Source: an uncultured Aquimarina sp. (GTDB lineage: Bacteria; Bacteroidota; Bacteroidia; Flavobacteriales; Flavobacteriaceae). Taken from it: 64,000 nucleotides of DNA. Made by a program: the position numbers and the translations under genes. Positions within the stretch are counted from its first letter, which is position 1. Every line of letters starts with the position of its first letter. The stretch spans positions 124,001 to 188,000 of the forward strand of contig CANMLL010000008.1 in NCBI GenBank assembly GCA_947498775.1, written 5' to 3'. The notes beneath the pieces were generated by a model. The model was not told where the DNA came from. It saw nothing but the letters and a program-made list of their open reading frames with translations, and ran no database searches. This document shows, piece after piece, positions 37,862 to 47,066 of the stretch.

Positions 37862-38539
37862 ATGAGTACTGTACCAAAATCAGCATTTGAATTTTTAAAA
37901 AAGCTAAAAAAGAACAATCATCGGGACTGGATGACTGAAAATAAAAAGGAACATCAAGCCAACGAGAAATCTTTAAAGATTTTTTATACAGCTGTTGTCG
38001 AGCGATTGAATGAGAGCGATGAGATAGAAAAGACAAAAGTCTTTCGTATTAATCGTGATATTAGGTTTAGCAAAGATAAAACACCCTATAATGTGCATCG
38101 AAGTGCTAGTTTTAGTAGGGCAGGAGCGCACAGAAGAGGTGGGTACTATTTGCGATTAGAACCTGGTAACTCCTTAATGGCGGGAGGTTTTTTTGGTCCG
38201 GAACCTGCTGATTTATTAAGGATTCGTAAAGAGTTTGAAATGGATGATCAGGAGATAAGAGAAATACTGGCGAATTCAGACTTTAAAAAGGCTTTTAATG
38301 GTTTTAGTACTGAATATCAAGTAAAAACAGCGCCCAAGGGTTTCAGTAAAGAGCACCCAGCAATTGATTTAATAAAGAATAAATCCTTTTTTGTTTCTCA
38401 TAATTTTACTGATAAAGAAGTTTTTGCACCAGACTTCCTAGATAAGCTTGTGCATCATTATATGCTATTAAGGCCTTTCTTTGATTACATGAGTGATGTA
38501 TTGACTACTGATTTGAATGGAGTTTCATTGATTGATTAA
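37862..38539 (+). CDS. DUF2461 domain protein
   Basis: The 225-residue protein carries the DUF2461 pattern: FEFLKKLKKNNHRDWMTENK, VFRINRDIRFSKDKTPYNVH, and YYLRLEPGNSLMAGGFFGPE. The family (TIGR02453) is widespread in Bacteroidota without a proven function. No signal or membrane segment is present. It ends at a large hairpin shared with the SDR gene. Confidence 0.9.
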   Translation: MSTVPKSAFEFLKKLKKNNHRDWMTENKKEHQANEKSLKIFYTAVVERLNESDEIEKTKVFRINRDIRFSKDKTPYNVHRSASFSRAGAHRRGGYYLRLEPGNSLMAGGFFGPEPADLLRIRKEFEMDDQEIREILANSDFKKAFNGFSTEYQVKTAPKGFSKEHPAIDLIKNKSFFVSHNFTDKEVFAPDFLDKLVHHYMLLRPFFDYMSDVLTTDLNGVSLID

Positions 38540-38551
38540 ATGAAGGAAAAA

Positions 38552-38656
38552 AATACCTATTATAATACACCCCAAAGATTTTAACCCGTTTTTAGGTCTT
38601 GGAACTTCGTTATAAGGGTTGAAAATCTTTGGGGTTATTTATAAAGAATAGGTATT
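38552..38656. terminator. Large nested hairpin, bidirectional terminator
   Basis: Two nested inverted repeats separate convergent genes. An outer pair, AATACCTATT at 38552-38561 and AATAGGTATT at 38647-38656, encloses an inner pair, CCCCAAAGATTTTAACCC at 38570-38587 and GGGTTGAAAATCTTTGGGG at 38616-38634 (one bulged base). The outer right arm overlaps the SDR stop codon. The size (105 bases) is larger than a normal terminator. Confidence 0.7.
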
Positions 38657-39404
38657 ATATCTGACTTAATCCACCATCTACTTCTAACTCCACTCCGTTA
38701 ATGTAAGAAGCATCGTCTGAGGCTAGAAACAAGGCAGATTTTGCGATCTCTTCAGAAGTTCCAAAACGACCAAGAGGTACTTGTTGGGCAAATCCTTTTC
38801 CCATTTCTTCAACAGTTTCTTTAGGCAATCCCATTTTATCATAAATGGGTGTTGCAATAGGTCCTGGAGCTATAGAGTTTACTCTGATCTTTCTTGGTTT
38901 TACTTCGGCAGTAAGTACACGTTGATACGCTCGTAAAGCACCTTTTGTTGCAGAATATACTCCTAAACCTTCAAATCCACGTTGAGTAACGACAGAGTTG
39001 GTAAACAAAATTGTTCCTTCATCTTTAATATGTGGTAATGCTTCTTTTGTTGCAAGTATAGGTCCTTTTACATTAATATTAAATACGTAATCATAATGTT
39101 CTTCGGTAATTTGATCAGTTGGGGTTGGAGGGGCTACACCGGCATTTAAAAAAAGTATATCAATTTTTCCATATTTGTTTGTTGCTTCTTGAATTAATCT
39201 TTTATTATCATCTGCAATTGCTACATCTGCTCTTACGGTAATAAAATCTCCTTCGAGTTCTTTTGCAACTTCGTCTAACGCTTCTTGTCTTCTACCCGAA
39301 ATCACTACTTTGGCCCCTTCTTGCAGATATAGTTTTGCAGTGGCTAATCCGATTCCGCTGTTGGCTCCCGTAATAACGGCGACTTTGTCTTGTAACTTTT
39401 TCAT
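38655..39404 (-). CDS. Short-chain dehydrogenase/reductase
   Basis: The 249-residue classical SDR has the NAD(P) motif VITGANSGIGLATA (10-23), NAGVAPP, catalytic YSATKGA (Tyr, Lys) and the typical C-terminal INGVELEVDGG. Its substrate is unknown. It lies downstream of a TetR gene on the same strand. A TGAAACAATCGTTTCA operator lies 30 bases upstream and a matching site precedes the TetR gene, so it is very probably TetR-controlled. Confidence 0.9.
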   Translation of the reverse strand: MKKLQDKVAVITGANSGIGLATAKLYLQEGAKVVISGRRQEALDEVAKELEGDFITVRADVAIADDNKRLIQEATNKYGKIDILFLNAGVAPPTPTDQITEEHYDYVFNINVKGPILATKEALPHIKDEGTILFTNSVVTQRGFEGLGVYSATKGALRAYQRVLTAEVKPRKIRVNSIAPGPIATPIYDKMGLPKETVEEMGKGFAQQVPLGRFGTSEEIAKSALFLASDDASYINGVELEVDGGLSQI

Positions 39405-39434
39405 TGTGTTATTTTTGTTTATAGTTATTTTATT

Positions 39435-39450
39435 TGAAACAATCGTTTCA
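39435..39450. promoter_or_regulatory. TetR operator upstream of the SDR gene
   Basis: TGAAACAATCGTTTCA, extended to a perfect TTTGAAAC/GTTTCAAA palindrome at 39433-39452, lies in the gap between tetR and the SDR gene. Its arms match the site upstream of the TetR gene. Confidence 0.7.
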
Positions 39451-39471
39451 AAATAGATTAAAAAAATTTAG

Positions 39472-40053
39472 TTAATATAGTACCTTAAGTACAGTTTTTA
39501 TTAGGTTTCTGAGATCTTCTTCATTTTTGTTTAATATTCCTGTCATTCGAAGCCCTTGTATAGAAGAGAATAGATATAATGCATATTGATTTGCCGTTTG
39601 CTCTTTATTAAAGATTTTTTCCATTTGACCTTTTGATACAATATCTTCGAGCATGGCAATCATTCTATCCTGATTTTTCTCCATAAAGGATTTAATAGAA
39701 GGTTCTTGATTCACCATTTCTGATTTACAATTTACAATCATGCATCCCTTGCGATCATTATCATTCACAATTTCGTCAAGATTAAGCTCAAAAATAGTTT
39801 CAATAGCTTCTTTTGCATTATAGGAGTTCGCTAACCCTTGATTAAAATTAGCGTTATGATAAGATTGATAATGTGATAACACCTCAAGAAACATATTCAG
39901 CTTACTTCCGAAAGAATTATAAATGCTAGACCTATTAAGTGTTGTCGCATCTACCAGATCTTGCATAGATGTGCCATTGTATCCCTTTTTATGAAATACT
40001 TCGGTTGCTTTCTGCAATACATGGTTTCTATTAAATGTTTCTGTTTTTGGCAT
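39472..40053 (-). CDS. TetR/AcrR family transcriptional regulator
   Basis: The 193-residue protein has a TetR helix-turn-helix at residues 8-55 (VLQKATEVFHKKGYNGTSMQ, then RSSIYNSFGSK) and a variable ligand-binding C-terminus. It is the natural repressor of the SDR gene 67 bases downstream and of itself, since both have TGAAA-N6-TTTCA sites. The ligand is unknown. Confidence 0.9.
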   Translation of the reverse strand: MPKTETFNRNHVLQKATEVFHKKGYNGTSMQDLVDATTLNRSSIYNSFGSKLNMFLEVLSHYQSYHNANFNQGLANSYNAKEAIETIFELNLDEIVNDNDRKGCMIVNCKSEMVNQEPSIKSFMEKNQDRMIAMLEDIVSKGQMEKIFNKEQTANQYALYLFSSIQGLRMTGILNKNEEDLRNLIKTVLKVLY

Positions 40054-40059
40054 TTTAAA

Positions 40060-40075
40060 TGAAATGAACGTTTCA
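40060..40075. promoter_or_regulatory. TetR autoregulatory operator
   Basis: TGAAATGAACGTTTCA lies just upstream of the TetR start codon and has the same TGAAA-N6-TTTCA layout as the site before the SDR gene (39435-39450). Confidence 0.6.
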
Positions 40076-40134
40076 AAATTAACTAAAATTTTGTGTCTCG
40101 AATGTTATTAAAATCATAAAGTTTTTTGAATTGT

Positions 40135-40656
40135 TTAGAGCTTTCGCTTCATCATAACATCTGTTTGGACATCTGTTCCCAGCATAAATCTATGTTTATC
40201 GAAGATTTTAAATCCGTTTCTTTTGTAAAACCTAATGGCTCCTTGGTTTTGATCCCAAACACCCAACCAAATAAAAGCAGCTTTTTTTTCTTTGGCTACT
40301 TGTAAAGATTTCTCAAAAAGTATTTGCCCAATTTTTTTCCCTTGGTGCTCTTTTACAACATAAATTCTTTCTATTTCGATACCATTACCATGAACTTGTT
40401 CTGTTTGCGCATCTTTAGAATTTAACTTTATATATCCTAAGATTTCGTTATCTAATATCACAAAATAGAATTGAGAACTCGGATTTTGAAGTTCTTTGGT
40501 AATTATTTCCAAGGTAAACTTCTCTCTTAAATAACTTTGAATGTTCTCTTCAGTATTTACCGGTGGACCAAAGGCATCATAAAAAGTTTTATAACCAATA
40601 TCCAGTAGTTTTTGATTATCCTTAAGTTGTACATTGACTATTTTTATTTCTTTCAT
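40135..40656 (-). CDS. GNAT-family N-acetyltransferase
   Basis: The 173-residue protein (ATG at 40656; an in-frame ATG two codons earlier also exists) has the GNAT acetyl-CoA-binding segment IERIYVVKEHQGKKIGQILF, KAAFIWLGVWDQNQGAIRFY and KRNGFKIFDKH. It is the small-molecule or protein acetyltransferase type with unknown substrate. It is the next gene after the NlpC/P60 gene on the same strand, 21 bases away. Confidence 0.85.
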   Translation of the reverse strand: MKEIKIVNVQLKDNQKLLDIGYKTFYDAFGPPVNTEENIQSYLREKFTLEIITKELQNPSSQFYFVILDNEILGYIKLNSKDAQTEQVHGNGIEIERIYVVKEHQGKKIGQILFEKSLQVAKEKKAAFIWLGVWDQNQGAIRFYKRNGFKIFDKHRFMLGTDVQTDVMMKRKL

Positions 40657-40677
40657 AATCATTGTATAAATTTGCTG

Positions 40678-41427
40678 CTAGATAATTCGCTTAATGACTC
40701 TAAGGTTGTGTGTATATATTCTTTTTTCGGCATTATAAATCCCTGTATGATCTATACGATCCACACGCACTTTGCCATGCGCATGGATAATATAGTTATC
40801 TTTCATTATAATACCTACATGTATAATAGCTCCTTCTTCATTATCAAAAAATGCAAGATCACCGGGTTCACTTTCTTCAATAAAACTTAATGGATCTCCC
40901 TGTGTAGCTTGTTGGGAAGCATCACGTAATAATTTATATCCGTTTAGTTTATACACCATTTGCGTAAAACCGCTACAATCAATACCAAAACTTGTTTTGC
41001 CGCCCCATAGATAAGGAGCATTTAAGTACATAAATGCGGTATCGATCAAATGTGCTTTGGACTGTTTTTGAATGATCTTATGACCTTCGTATGTATGCTT
41101 CAAGAAATCTAAAGCTCCTAATGAAGCTCCCAAAGGAACAGGCATTAAATGATTTTGATTGCAGTTTATAAATTCAACCAGGTCTCCTGCCAAACATATA
41201 TTTTGTTGATCAAAATCTTTGTATTGTTTCTCGGTAATTTCAATATACTGTTTATTATCAATCCAGCCTTCATAAGTATCCAGGGCCAGACGTATTTTAC
41301 TCCATTTTTTTCGCTGTTCAAGTACTTTGAAATGTTCACCGTAAAGTACTTGTGAGACCATTTCACTTGGATCACTTGGATCTGCTCGCAAAGGGACAAT
41401 ACTTAGATTGCAAATACCGTATTGCAT
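40678..41427 (-). CDS. SH3-NlpC/P60 cell-wall endopeptidase
   Basis: The 249-residue protein has SH3-type modules in the first half (VPLRADPSDPSEMVSQVLYG, then KWSKIRLALDTYEGWIDNKQ) and an NlpC/P60 domain from about 124 to 249. The catalytic triad is visible as Cys151 in GIDCSGF, His203 in IIHVGI and His in HAHGKV. It would cleave peptidoglycan stem peptides (gamma-D-Glu-diamino acid). No signal peptide is present, as is common for the YkfC-like dipeptide-recycling type, which suggests a cytoplasmic role. It lies 31 bases downstream of the thiolase. Confidence 0.88.
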   Translation of the reverse strand: MQYGICNLSIVPLRADPSDPSEMVSQVLYGEHFKVLEQRKKWSKIRLALDTYEGWIDNKQYIEITEKQYKDFDQQNICLAGDLVEFINCNQNHLMPVPLGASLGALDFLKHTYEGHKIIQKQSKAHLIDTAFMYLNAPYLWGGKTSFGIDCSGFTQMVYKLNGYKLLRDASQQATQGDPLSFIEESEPGDLAFFDNEEGAIIHVGIIMKDNYIIHAHGKVRVDRIDHTGIYNAEKRIYTHNLRVIKRII

Positions 41428-41458
41428 GTAATTTGGTTAGAAATTTTTAAATATAATA

Positions 41459-42637
41459 TTACACTCGTTCGATGACCATAGCTGAAGCACCACCACCGCC
41501 ATTGCAAATAGCTGCGGCACCGATCTTGGCATTATTTTGTTCGAGCACATTAATAAGGGTAATAAGTATTCTTACTCCAGAGCAACCCAGAGGATGTCCT
41601 AAAGAAACCGCTCCGCCATTAACATTGGTATTGGTATCGCTAAGTCCCAAGATTTTAAGATTTGCTAACCCTACTACAGAAAAAGCTTCATTAAATTCGA
41701 AGAAATCAACATCATCAAGAGTGATACCTGCTTTTTCTATCGCTTTTGGCAATGCTTTTGCAGGAGCTGTCGTAAACCATTTGGGTTCTTGCGCAGCATC
41801 TGCATAACTTTTGATTTTTACCAGCGGGGTCAAACCAAGTTCTTTTGCTTTATCAGCACTCATTACTACCACGGCACCTGCACCGTCATTAATGGTTGAA
41901 GCATTTGCTGCCGTGACTGTACCATCTTTGCTAAAAGCAGGACGCAGGGCAGGTATTTTCTCCATCTTTACATTTTTGAATTCCTCGTCTTCAGTAACCA
42001 TAGTAGGTTCGCCGCGGCGTTGAGGTACTGCAACAGGAACAACTTCATTAGTAAATTTACCTTCTGTCCATGCTCTTGCCGATCTCTCATAGGATTGTAT
42101 TGCAAATGCATCCTGATCTTCTCTGCTAAACTTGTACTCATTCGCGCATAAATCTGCACAAACTCCCATCGCATGGCCGTCATAAACATCGACCAATCCA
42201 TCTCTTTGCATACCATCTTCAAGAGTTTGCGGGCCAAATTTATGCCCGGCTCTTAAACGAACATAGTGAGGGATCAAACTCATATTTTCCATACCTCCGG
42301 CAACAATAATATCAGCATCACCTAGTGCAATTGCCTGTGCAGCATGCATCACAGCTTTCATACCACTGGCACATACTTTGTTAACCGTAGTACAAGGTAC
42401 GGTATCACTAATTCCTGCTGCTAATGCTGCTTGTCTGGCGGGAGCCTGTCCGTTGCCTGCCTGCACTACATTGCCCATAAATACTTCTTGCACTAGTGAT
42501 GGGTTCAGATTTATTTTATCCAAAGCACCCTTAATGGCAATGGCACCAAGTTGTGTAGCAGGTACAGTAGATAAACTTCCTAAAAAACTGCCAATAGGTG
42601 TTCTGACTGCAGAAACAATGACTACTTCTTTACTCAT
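41459..42637 (-). CDS. Acetyl-CoA C-acyltransferase (thiolase)
   Basis: This 392-residue thiolase condenses or cleaves acetyl-CoA units. The nucleophile is Cys89 in NKVCASGMK, with the catalytic [17 protein letters not shown] and [13 protein letters not shown] motifs near the C-terminus. I do not distinguish degradative (FadA) from biosynthetic use (PhaA/AtoB). It opens an apparent operon with NlpC/P60 and the acetyltransferase. Confidence 0.92.
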   Translation of the reverse strand: MSKEVVIVSAVRTPIGSFLGSLSTVPATQLGAIAIKGALDKINLNPSLVQEVFMGNVVQAGNGQAPARQAALAAGISDTVPCTTVNKVCASGMKAVMHAAQAIALGDADIIVAGGMENMSLIPHYVRLRAGHKFGPQTLEDGMQRDGLVDVYDGHAMGVCADLCANEYKFSREDQDAFAIQSYERSARAWTEGKFTNEVVPVAVPQRRGEPTMVTEDEEFKNVKMEKIPALRPAFSKDGTVTAANASTINDGAGAVVVMSADKAKELGLTPLVKIKSYADAAQEPKWFTTAPAKALPKAIEKAGITLDDVDFFEFNEAFSVVGLANLKILGLSDTNTNVNGGAVSLGHPLGCSGVRILITLINVLEQNNAKIGAAAICNGGGGASAMVIERV

Positions 42638-43076
42638 TATATATAATTTAAATTGTGTGTATTGTTTGGTGCGAATTTAAGGATTTTTAAAGGATATTTA
42701 ATCTTAGCATTGCGATTAACCAAGTACGAGTTTGAAATTAAGAATAACTACAGTTTAAAAATGTAGAATAAGCAAGTTTTTTAATTAATTATAGTTTGAA
42801 TTTGTCCTTTAGGCACAAAAAATGTAATGGGTTTGCAGTTTCAGAAACTGCAAACTGCTTGCTGCGTATTTCTTTTTAAGTGGTCAAAAGGAATTTCATT
42901 CCTTAGTTGAATAACCTATGTGCCTTTAGTGCATAGTGGTTTAGTTTTTTACAAGTAACTTAAAATTCATTAATAAATGAGCAATATAGATATTTGTATA
43001 GCGTACATCTAAATTCTTAAATCCTCAGTACTTCTAACTTTGATTTAGTACTTTTGATAAACTTATATTAATTGTT
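42638..43076. other. 440-base intergenic region with a strong palindrome
   Basis: Upstream of the PgpH-type gene lie no ORF and no RNA gene that I recognise. The main structure is the 25-base palindrome reported separately. The rest is AT-rich. Confidence 0.5.
42831..42855. repeat. 25-bp palindrome
   Basis: GTTTGCAGTTTC, then A, then GAAACTGCAAAC: 12-bp arms around one central base. It has no T-tract, so a mobile-element relic or an operator is more likely than a terminator. Confidence 0.7.
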
Positions 43077-45122
43077 TTGAAAAGATTTTTGGATAAATTA
43101 TATAAAAAGAAGTCCACGATGTATAAGGTTTTTCTTTTTATATGCACTACAGCACTTATTGTATACTTATTTCCTAAGGGAGGGATTTTTAAATATGAGT
43201 TTACTAAAGGAAAACCTTGGCAATACGAAAATTTATATGCTCCTTTTGATTTTGCCATTGCAAAGACGCAAGAGGAAATAGATGGCGAGAAAAAGCGTAT
43301 TACCGATAATATAATTCCTTATTTTGAGTATGATACCATTATATCCAATATCGCCAAGGAAGATTATGAAGAGGCTTTTGCCAGTAATCTTGCAACATTA
43401 AGTCAAAGTAGTTCCCGAGATCAAGCAAAACTTTTTGGCCGAATTCTATTAAACGATATCTACAGGTATGGAGTATTGCAAGAAACATATTCTTATGGAA
43501 ATAAAAGACAAATATTTCTGAATAAAGGAAATGAAGCCGAAGCTATTACTTATGGGCAAATACTTACTCCAAATGCACTTACCAAACTTATTAATTCGCG
43601 TATAGGAAGGAGTGAATACACGAAGTTTGAAAATGGTTTTGTTGCCTTGTTTTTTGATTTGGTAAAACCAAACGTTAGATTGAATGACAAACTTACTCAA
43701 AGCACATTAGAAACCGAATTGAGTAAAGTACTTACCACCAGAGGAGGAGTAACCCGTGGCAGCAGGATAATAGCCAAAGGAGAAGTCGTAGAGGGGGATA
43801 AGTTGCAGATTTTAAAATCTTTGAAAGCAGAGTATGAGTCCCAGGTGTGGAGTGATAAAAATTTCTATTGGATTGTTCTGGGATACTGTTTGCTGGTTTC
43901 TTTGGCGCTAATGATGCTTTTGTTGTTTATTAGAAAATACAGAAAGGATATATACGCGAATAACACTCAGGTTACCTTTATTTTTTTCAATATCATTTTT
44001 ATGGTATTGGTCACCACACTTGTGGTAAAGTATAAATCTGGATATATATATGTAGTTCCATTATGCATACTTCCTCTTGTACTGAAAGCATTTTTCGACT
44101 CGAGATTAGGAATGTTTACGCATGTAATTACGGTATTAATTCTTGGGTTTGTAGTTCCCAATAGTTATGAATATACTTTTCTGCAAATTATAGCAGGAAT
44201 AGTAACTATACTTACTATTTCAGAATCATTTAAAAGAGCAAACTTATTTATTTCTGTAGGTCAGATTACCTCTATTTATATCATTGCATACATTGCTTTT
44301 CATGTTATTCATGAAGGAAGTATAAGTAATGTAGATTGGACAACTGTTGTGTTATTTGTGATTAGTGGATTTGCCACACTCATTGTGCATCCTTTGATCT
44401 ATGCATACGAAAAACTCTTTGGATTAATATCGGATGTGTCCCTACTAGAACTTAGTGATACCAATTCGGCTTTACTTAAAGAATTGTCTAATAAAGCTCC
44501 TGGAACTTTTCATCACTCACTTAATGTAGCTAATATTGCTGAAGCTGCAGCCAACGAAATAGGAGCCAATGCAATGTTGGTAAGGGTAGGGGCATTATAT
44601 CATGATATAGGTAAAATGGTAAATCCTACGTATTTTACCGAAAACCAATCAGCATCGGGTAATGCTCATGATGTACTATCTCCAAAAGAAAGTGCCAAAA
44701 TTATTATTAACCATGTGATACGAGGGGTCGAAATTGCAAAAAAATATAAATTACCTGATCGTGTAATTGATTTTATACGTACGCACCATGGCACTAGTGC
44801 TGTGTATTATTTCTATACGAAAGAAAAAGAAAGTAATGAGAATGTAAATATTGAAGATTTTCAATACCCCGGACCTAAACCTTTTTCTAAAGAAACTGCC
44901 ATTTTGATGATGAGCGATAGTGTAGAAGCAGCATCAAAGAGTTTGAAAAATCCCACAAGTAGCCTTATTGATACATTTGTAGAAAAAATAGTAAGTAAAC
45001 AAATGGAGAATGACCAGTTTGTTAATGCGGATATCACTTTCAAAGAGATCCAACAAATAAAGAAAGTGTTTAAACGTAAGTTAACCAACATTTATCATTT
45101 AAGAATAGAATATCCTGAGTAG
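43077..45122 (+). CDS. PgpH-type 7TM HD-domain phosphohydrolase
   Basis: The 681-residue membrane protein has an N-terminal extracellular 7TMR-HDED domain (KPWQYENLYAPFDFAIAKTQ), seven predicted membrane segments between about 265 and 460, and a C-terminal HD domain. HHSLNVANIAEAAANEIG and YHDIGKM are visible, then a second pattern, VIDFIRTHHGTSA. This is the cyclic-di-AMP phosphodiesterase family; the ligand is inferred from family. The TTG at 43077 gives the expected N-terminus (MKRFLDKLYKKKSTMYK). An ATG at 43119 would remove conserved residues. Confidence 0.88.
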   Translation: MKRFLDKLYKKKSTMYKVFLFICTTALIVYLFPKGGIFKYEFTKGKPWQYENLYAPFDFAIAKTQEEIDGEKKRITDNIIPYFEYDTIISNIAKEDYEEAFASNLATLSQSSSRDQAKLFGRILLNDIYRYGVLQETYSYGNKRQIFLNKGNEAEAITYGQILTPNALTKLINSRIGRSEYTKFENGFVALFFDLVKPNVRLNDKLTQSTLETELSKVLTTRGGVTRGSRIIAKGEVVEGDKLQILKSLKAEYESQVWSDKNFYWIVLGYCLLVSLALMMLLLFIRKYRKDIYANNTQVTFIFFNIIFMVLVTTLVVKYKSGYIYVVPLCILPLVLKAFFDSRLGMFTHVITVLILGFVVPNSYEYTFLQIIAGIVTILTISESFKRANLFISVGQITSIYIIAYIAFHVIHEGSISNVDWTTVVLFVISGFATLIVHPLIYAYEKLFGLISDVSLLELSDTNSALLKELSNKAPGTFHHSLNVANIAEAAANEIGANAMLVRVGALYHDIGKMVNPTYFTENQSASGNAHDVLSPKESAKIIINHVIRGVEIAKKYKLPDRVIDFIRTHHGTSAVYYFYTKEKESNENVNIEDFQYPGPKPFSKETAILMMSDSVEAASKSLKNPTSSLIDTFVEKIVSKQMENDQFVNADITFKEIQQIKKVFKRKLTNIYHLRIEYPE

Positions 45123-45218
45123 TACTTGAGTTTGTTGGTAAGCACATTGTGTAGTAATTACCTGGAATAATCTTTGTAAGATCGGATCAGGTAATTTGAG
45201 TGATAATGTATTTCAAGC

Positions 45219-45494
45219 TCAAACACTTAAATACTTCTTATCCATCCAAAATGTGCCAAATGGAATAATAGAACATAGTAATACTATTGCTGTTGTTTTA
45301 TTGTCCCATTGTTTTTCTGGACGTATTACAAAAGCAAATACAATATAAATTAGAAATAAAAAACCATGAGCCATTCCAACTACTTTATTGGGTTCTGGAG
45401 ATTCAAACACATATTTTAGGGGCATGGTTACAAAAAGAATAAGTAAGTAGGATATGCCCTCTAGGTAACTTATTAATCGGAAACTGGTATTCAT
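45219..45494 (-). CDS. DUF3817 small membrane protein
   Basis: From the ATG at 45494 the 91-residue product has three membrane segments (FRLISYLEGISYLLILFVTM, VVGMAHGFLFLIYIVFAFVI, TAIVLLCSIIPFGTFWMD) and the DUF3817 pattern. No function is known for this family. It is 14 bases downstream of the MscS gene and may share its transcript. Confidence 0.85.
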   Translation of the reverse strand: MNTSFRLISYLEGISYLLILFVTMPLKYVFESPEPNKVVGMAHGFLFLIYIVFAFVIRPEKQWDNKTTAIVLLCSIIPFGTFWMDKKYLSV

Positions 45495-45507
45495 AGTAGT
45501 ATCATAT

Positions 45508-46746
45508 TTAGTTTTCTTGATAAAAATTGAATTCAAACACTTCTAAGTTAAAATAGGGTATTGCAGACAGTAAATGATCAAAGATATCTGCCATTATCTT
45601 TTCATAATTTTTCCAGACTTTATCATTACTAAATGCATAGATTTCTAATGGAGTTCCTTGTGCCGTAGGAGCCAATTGCCGACTCATGATGGTCATATTT
45701 TTATTAATATAAGGGTGGTTTTCCAAGTAGGATTCTACGTATACTCTAAAAACTCCCATGTTAGAGAGGTTTCTACCATTAATTAGTCTGTTTTTGTCAA
45801 TGTTATGCGCAGTATTAAAAGTATCTATAGTAGATTGAGCGGTTTTTACATAATCCGTTATAAGCTCTATATTCTCAAGCCTTTTGACGTCTTCTTTTGA
45901 TAAAAATGAAATGCTTGATGTTTTGATCAACAAGGATCTTTTGATTCTTCTTCCACCAGAATCCATCATACCTCGCCAGTTTCTAAAAGATTCAGAAGTT
46001 AGATTGTATGTTGGTATCGTAGTAATTGTTTTATCAAAATTCTGAACTTTTACCGAGGATAAATTGATTTCGATAACATCACCATCGGCACCATATTTTT
46101 CCATAGTAATCCAATCTCCAATTCTTACAGTGTCGTTTACTGCTACTTGTATACTCGCCACAAAACCTAATATGGTATCTTTGAAAATAAGTAGAATAAT
46201 AGCCGACATAGCTCCTAGGGCCGTAAGGAATGTCCAAATCGGTTTTCCGGTTATTGAAGAGAATATCAAAATCGCCCCAATCGACCATACAAAAATCATA
46301 AATACCTGTACATAACTATCTATAGGCTTGTCTTTGAATGACTTTAATGATTTAAGAAAATCTCTAAAGGTCTTTAAGATACTTCGCAAAATCCAAATGA
46401 CTAGAACAATAGCCATAATATCAAATAGTAACTCTAAATAACTTTCTGCTGTTGGAAAAGCAATAAATAACTCGGGCAGGATCCAGATGATTAGAGATAA
46501 TGGTATTATGTGTGCCAGGTAATTAAAAGTCTTGTTTTTAACCAAAAAATCATCAAAAGTATTCTTTGATCTTGAGGCATAAGCTTTAAAAATTGACACA
46601 AATACTTTTTTGGTGATTCGATCGGCTATAAAAAGTACGATAATAAGTATTGATACTCCGATAAGGAGGTTTAGGTATTCTGCAGTATTTTCTGAGAAAC
46701 CTTTAGAAACAAAAAGATTATAAAAGTAACGTGTTAATTCTTTCAT
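45508..46746 (-). CDS. MscS-family mechanosensitive ion channel
   Basis: The 412-residue protein (ATG at 46746) has about five membrane segments in the first half. The MscS pore and beta-domain follow (GAMSAIILLIFKDTILGFVA, VRIGDWITMEKYGADGDVIE, TTIPTYNL), with a cytoplasmic C-terminus. It resembles YbdG-type channels, which protect against sudden osmotic change. A longer frame to 46866 exists, but ATG at 46746 gives the proper N-terminus. It is probably in an operon with DUF3817. Confidence 0.9.
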   Translation of the reverse strand: MKELTRYFYNLFVSKGFSENTAEYLNLLIGVSILIIVLFIADRITKKVFVSIFKAYASRSKNTFDDFLVKNKTFNYLAHIIPLSLIIWILPELFIAFPTAESYLELLFDIMAIVLVIWILRSILKTFRDFLKSLKSFKDKPIDSYVQVFMIFVWSIGAILIFSSITGKPIWTFLTALGAMSAIILLIFKDTILGFVASIQVAVNDTVRIGDWITMEKYGADGDVIEINLSSVKVQNFDKTITTIPTYNLTSESFRNWRGMMDSGGRRIKRSLLIKTSSISFLSKEDVKRLENIELITDYVKTAQSTIDTFNTAHNIDKNRLINGRNLSNMGVFRVYVESYLENHPYINKNMTIMSRQLAPTAQGTPLEIYAFSNDKVWKNYEKIMADIFDHLLSAIPYFNLEVFEFNFYQEN

Positions 46747-46888
46747 GAATGATATGTAGTAGTATTTTAATGCAAAACTACATTGTAAATACTGTTTTTT
46801 ACAAATAAAAGAAAGTGATTTATGAAAACTTTTATAAATACACGTATTTGAAAATCCCACAATCATTTCTGATAGGGCATGTTTTATA

Positions 46889-47042
46889 CCAATTTTGATG
46901 TAAAATACCCACTTAAAATTGCTCCTTTTGCCCTATACTTTAAGATAAAAATAAACTGTAGCTGCTCTATACTTGATTTTTATTTTTTGTCTAGAACAAA
47001 AACCTTCAATTTTTCTTTGAGTTTTTTTTACATCAAAATTGG
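46889..47042. repeat. 17-bp inverted repeats flanking 120 bases
   Basis: CCAATTTTGATGTAAAA at 46889-46905 is the exact inverse of TTTTACATCAAAATTGG at 47026-47042. The interior has no coding frame and contains two CTATACTT words. The size fits a MITE-like element or a long-armed terminator next to the broken TonB receptor. No target-site duplication is clear. Confidence 0.5.
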
Positions 47043-47066
47043 CATTAATATGGTTTTTTAGGTTTT

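Noticed and set aside
45156..45196. AATTACCTG/CAGGTAATT as terminator of the PgpH-type gene
   Set aside because: The 9-bp arms are 23 bases apart, there is no T-run, and the chance level in AT-rich sequence is high.
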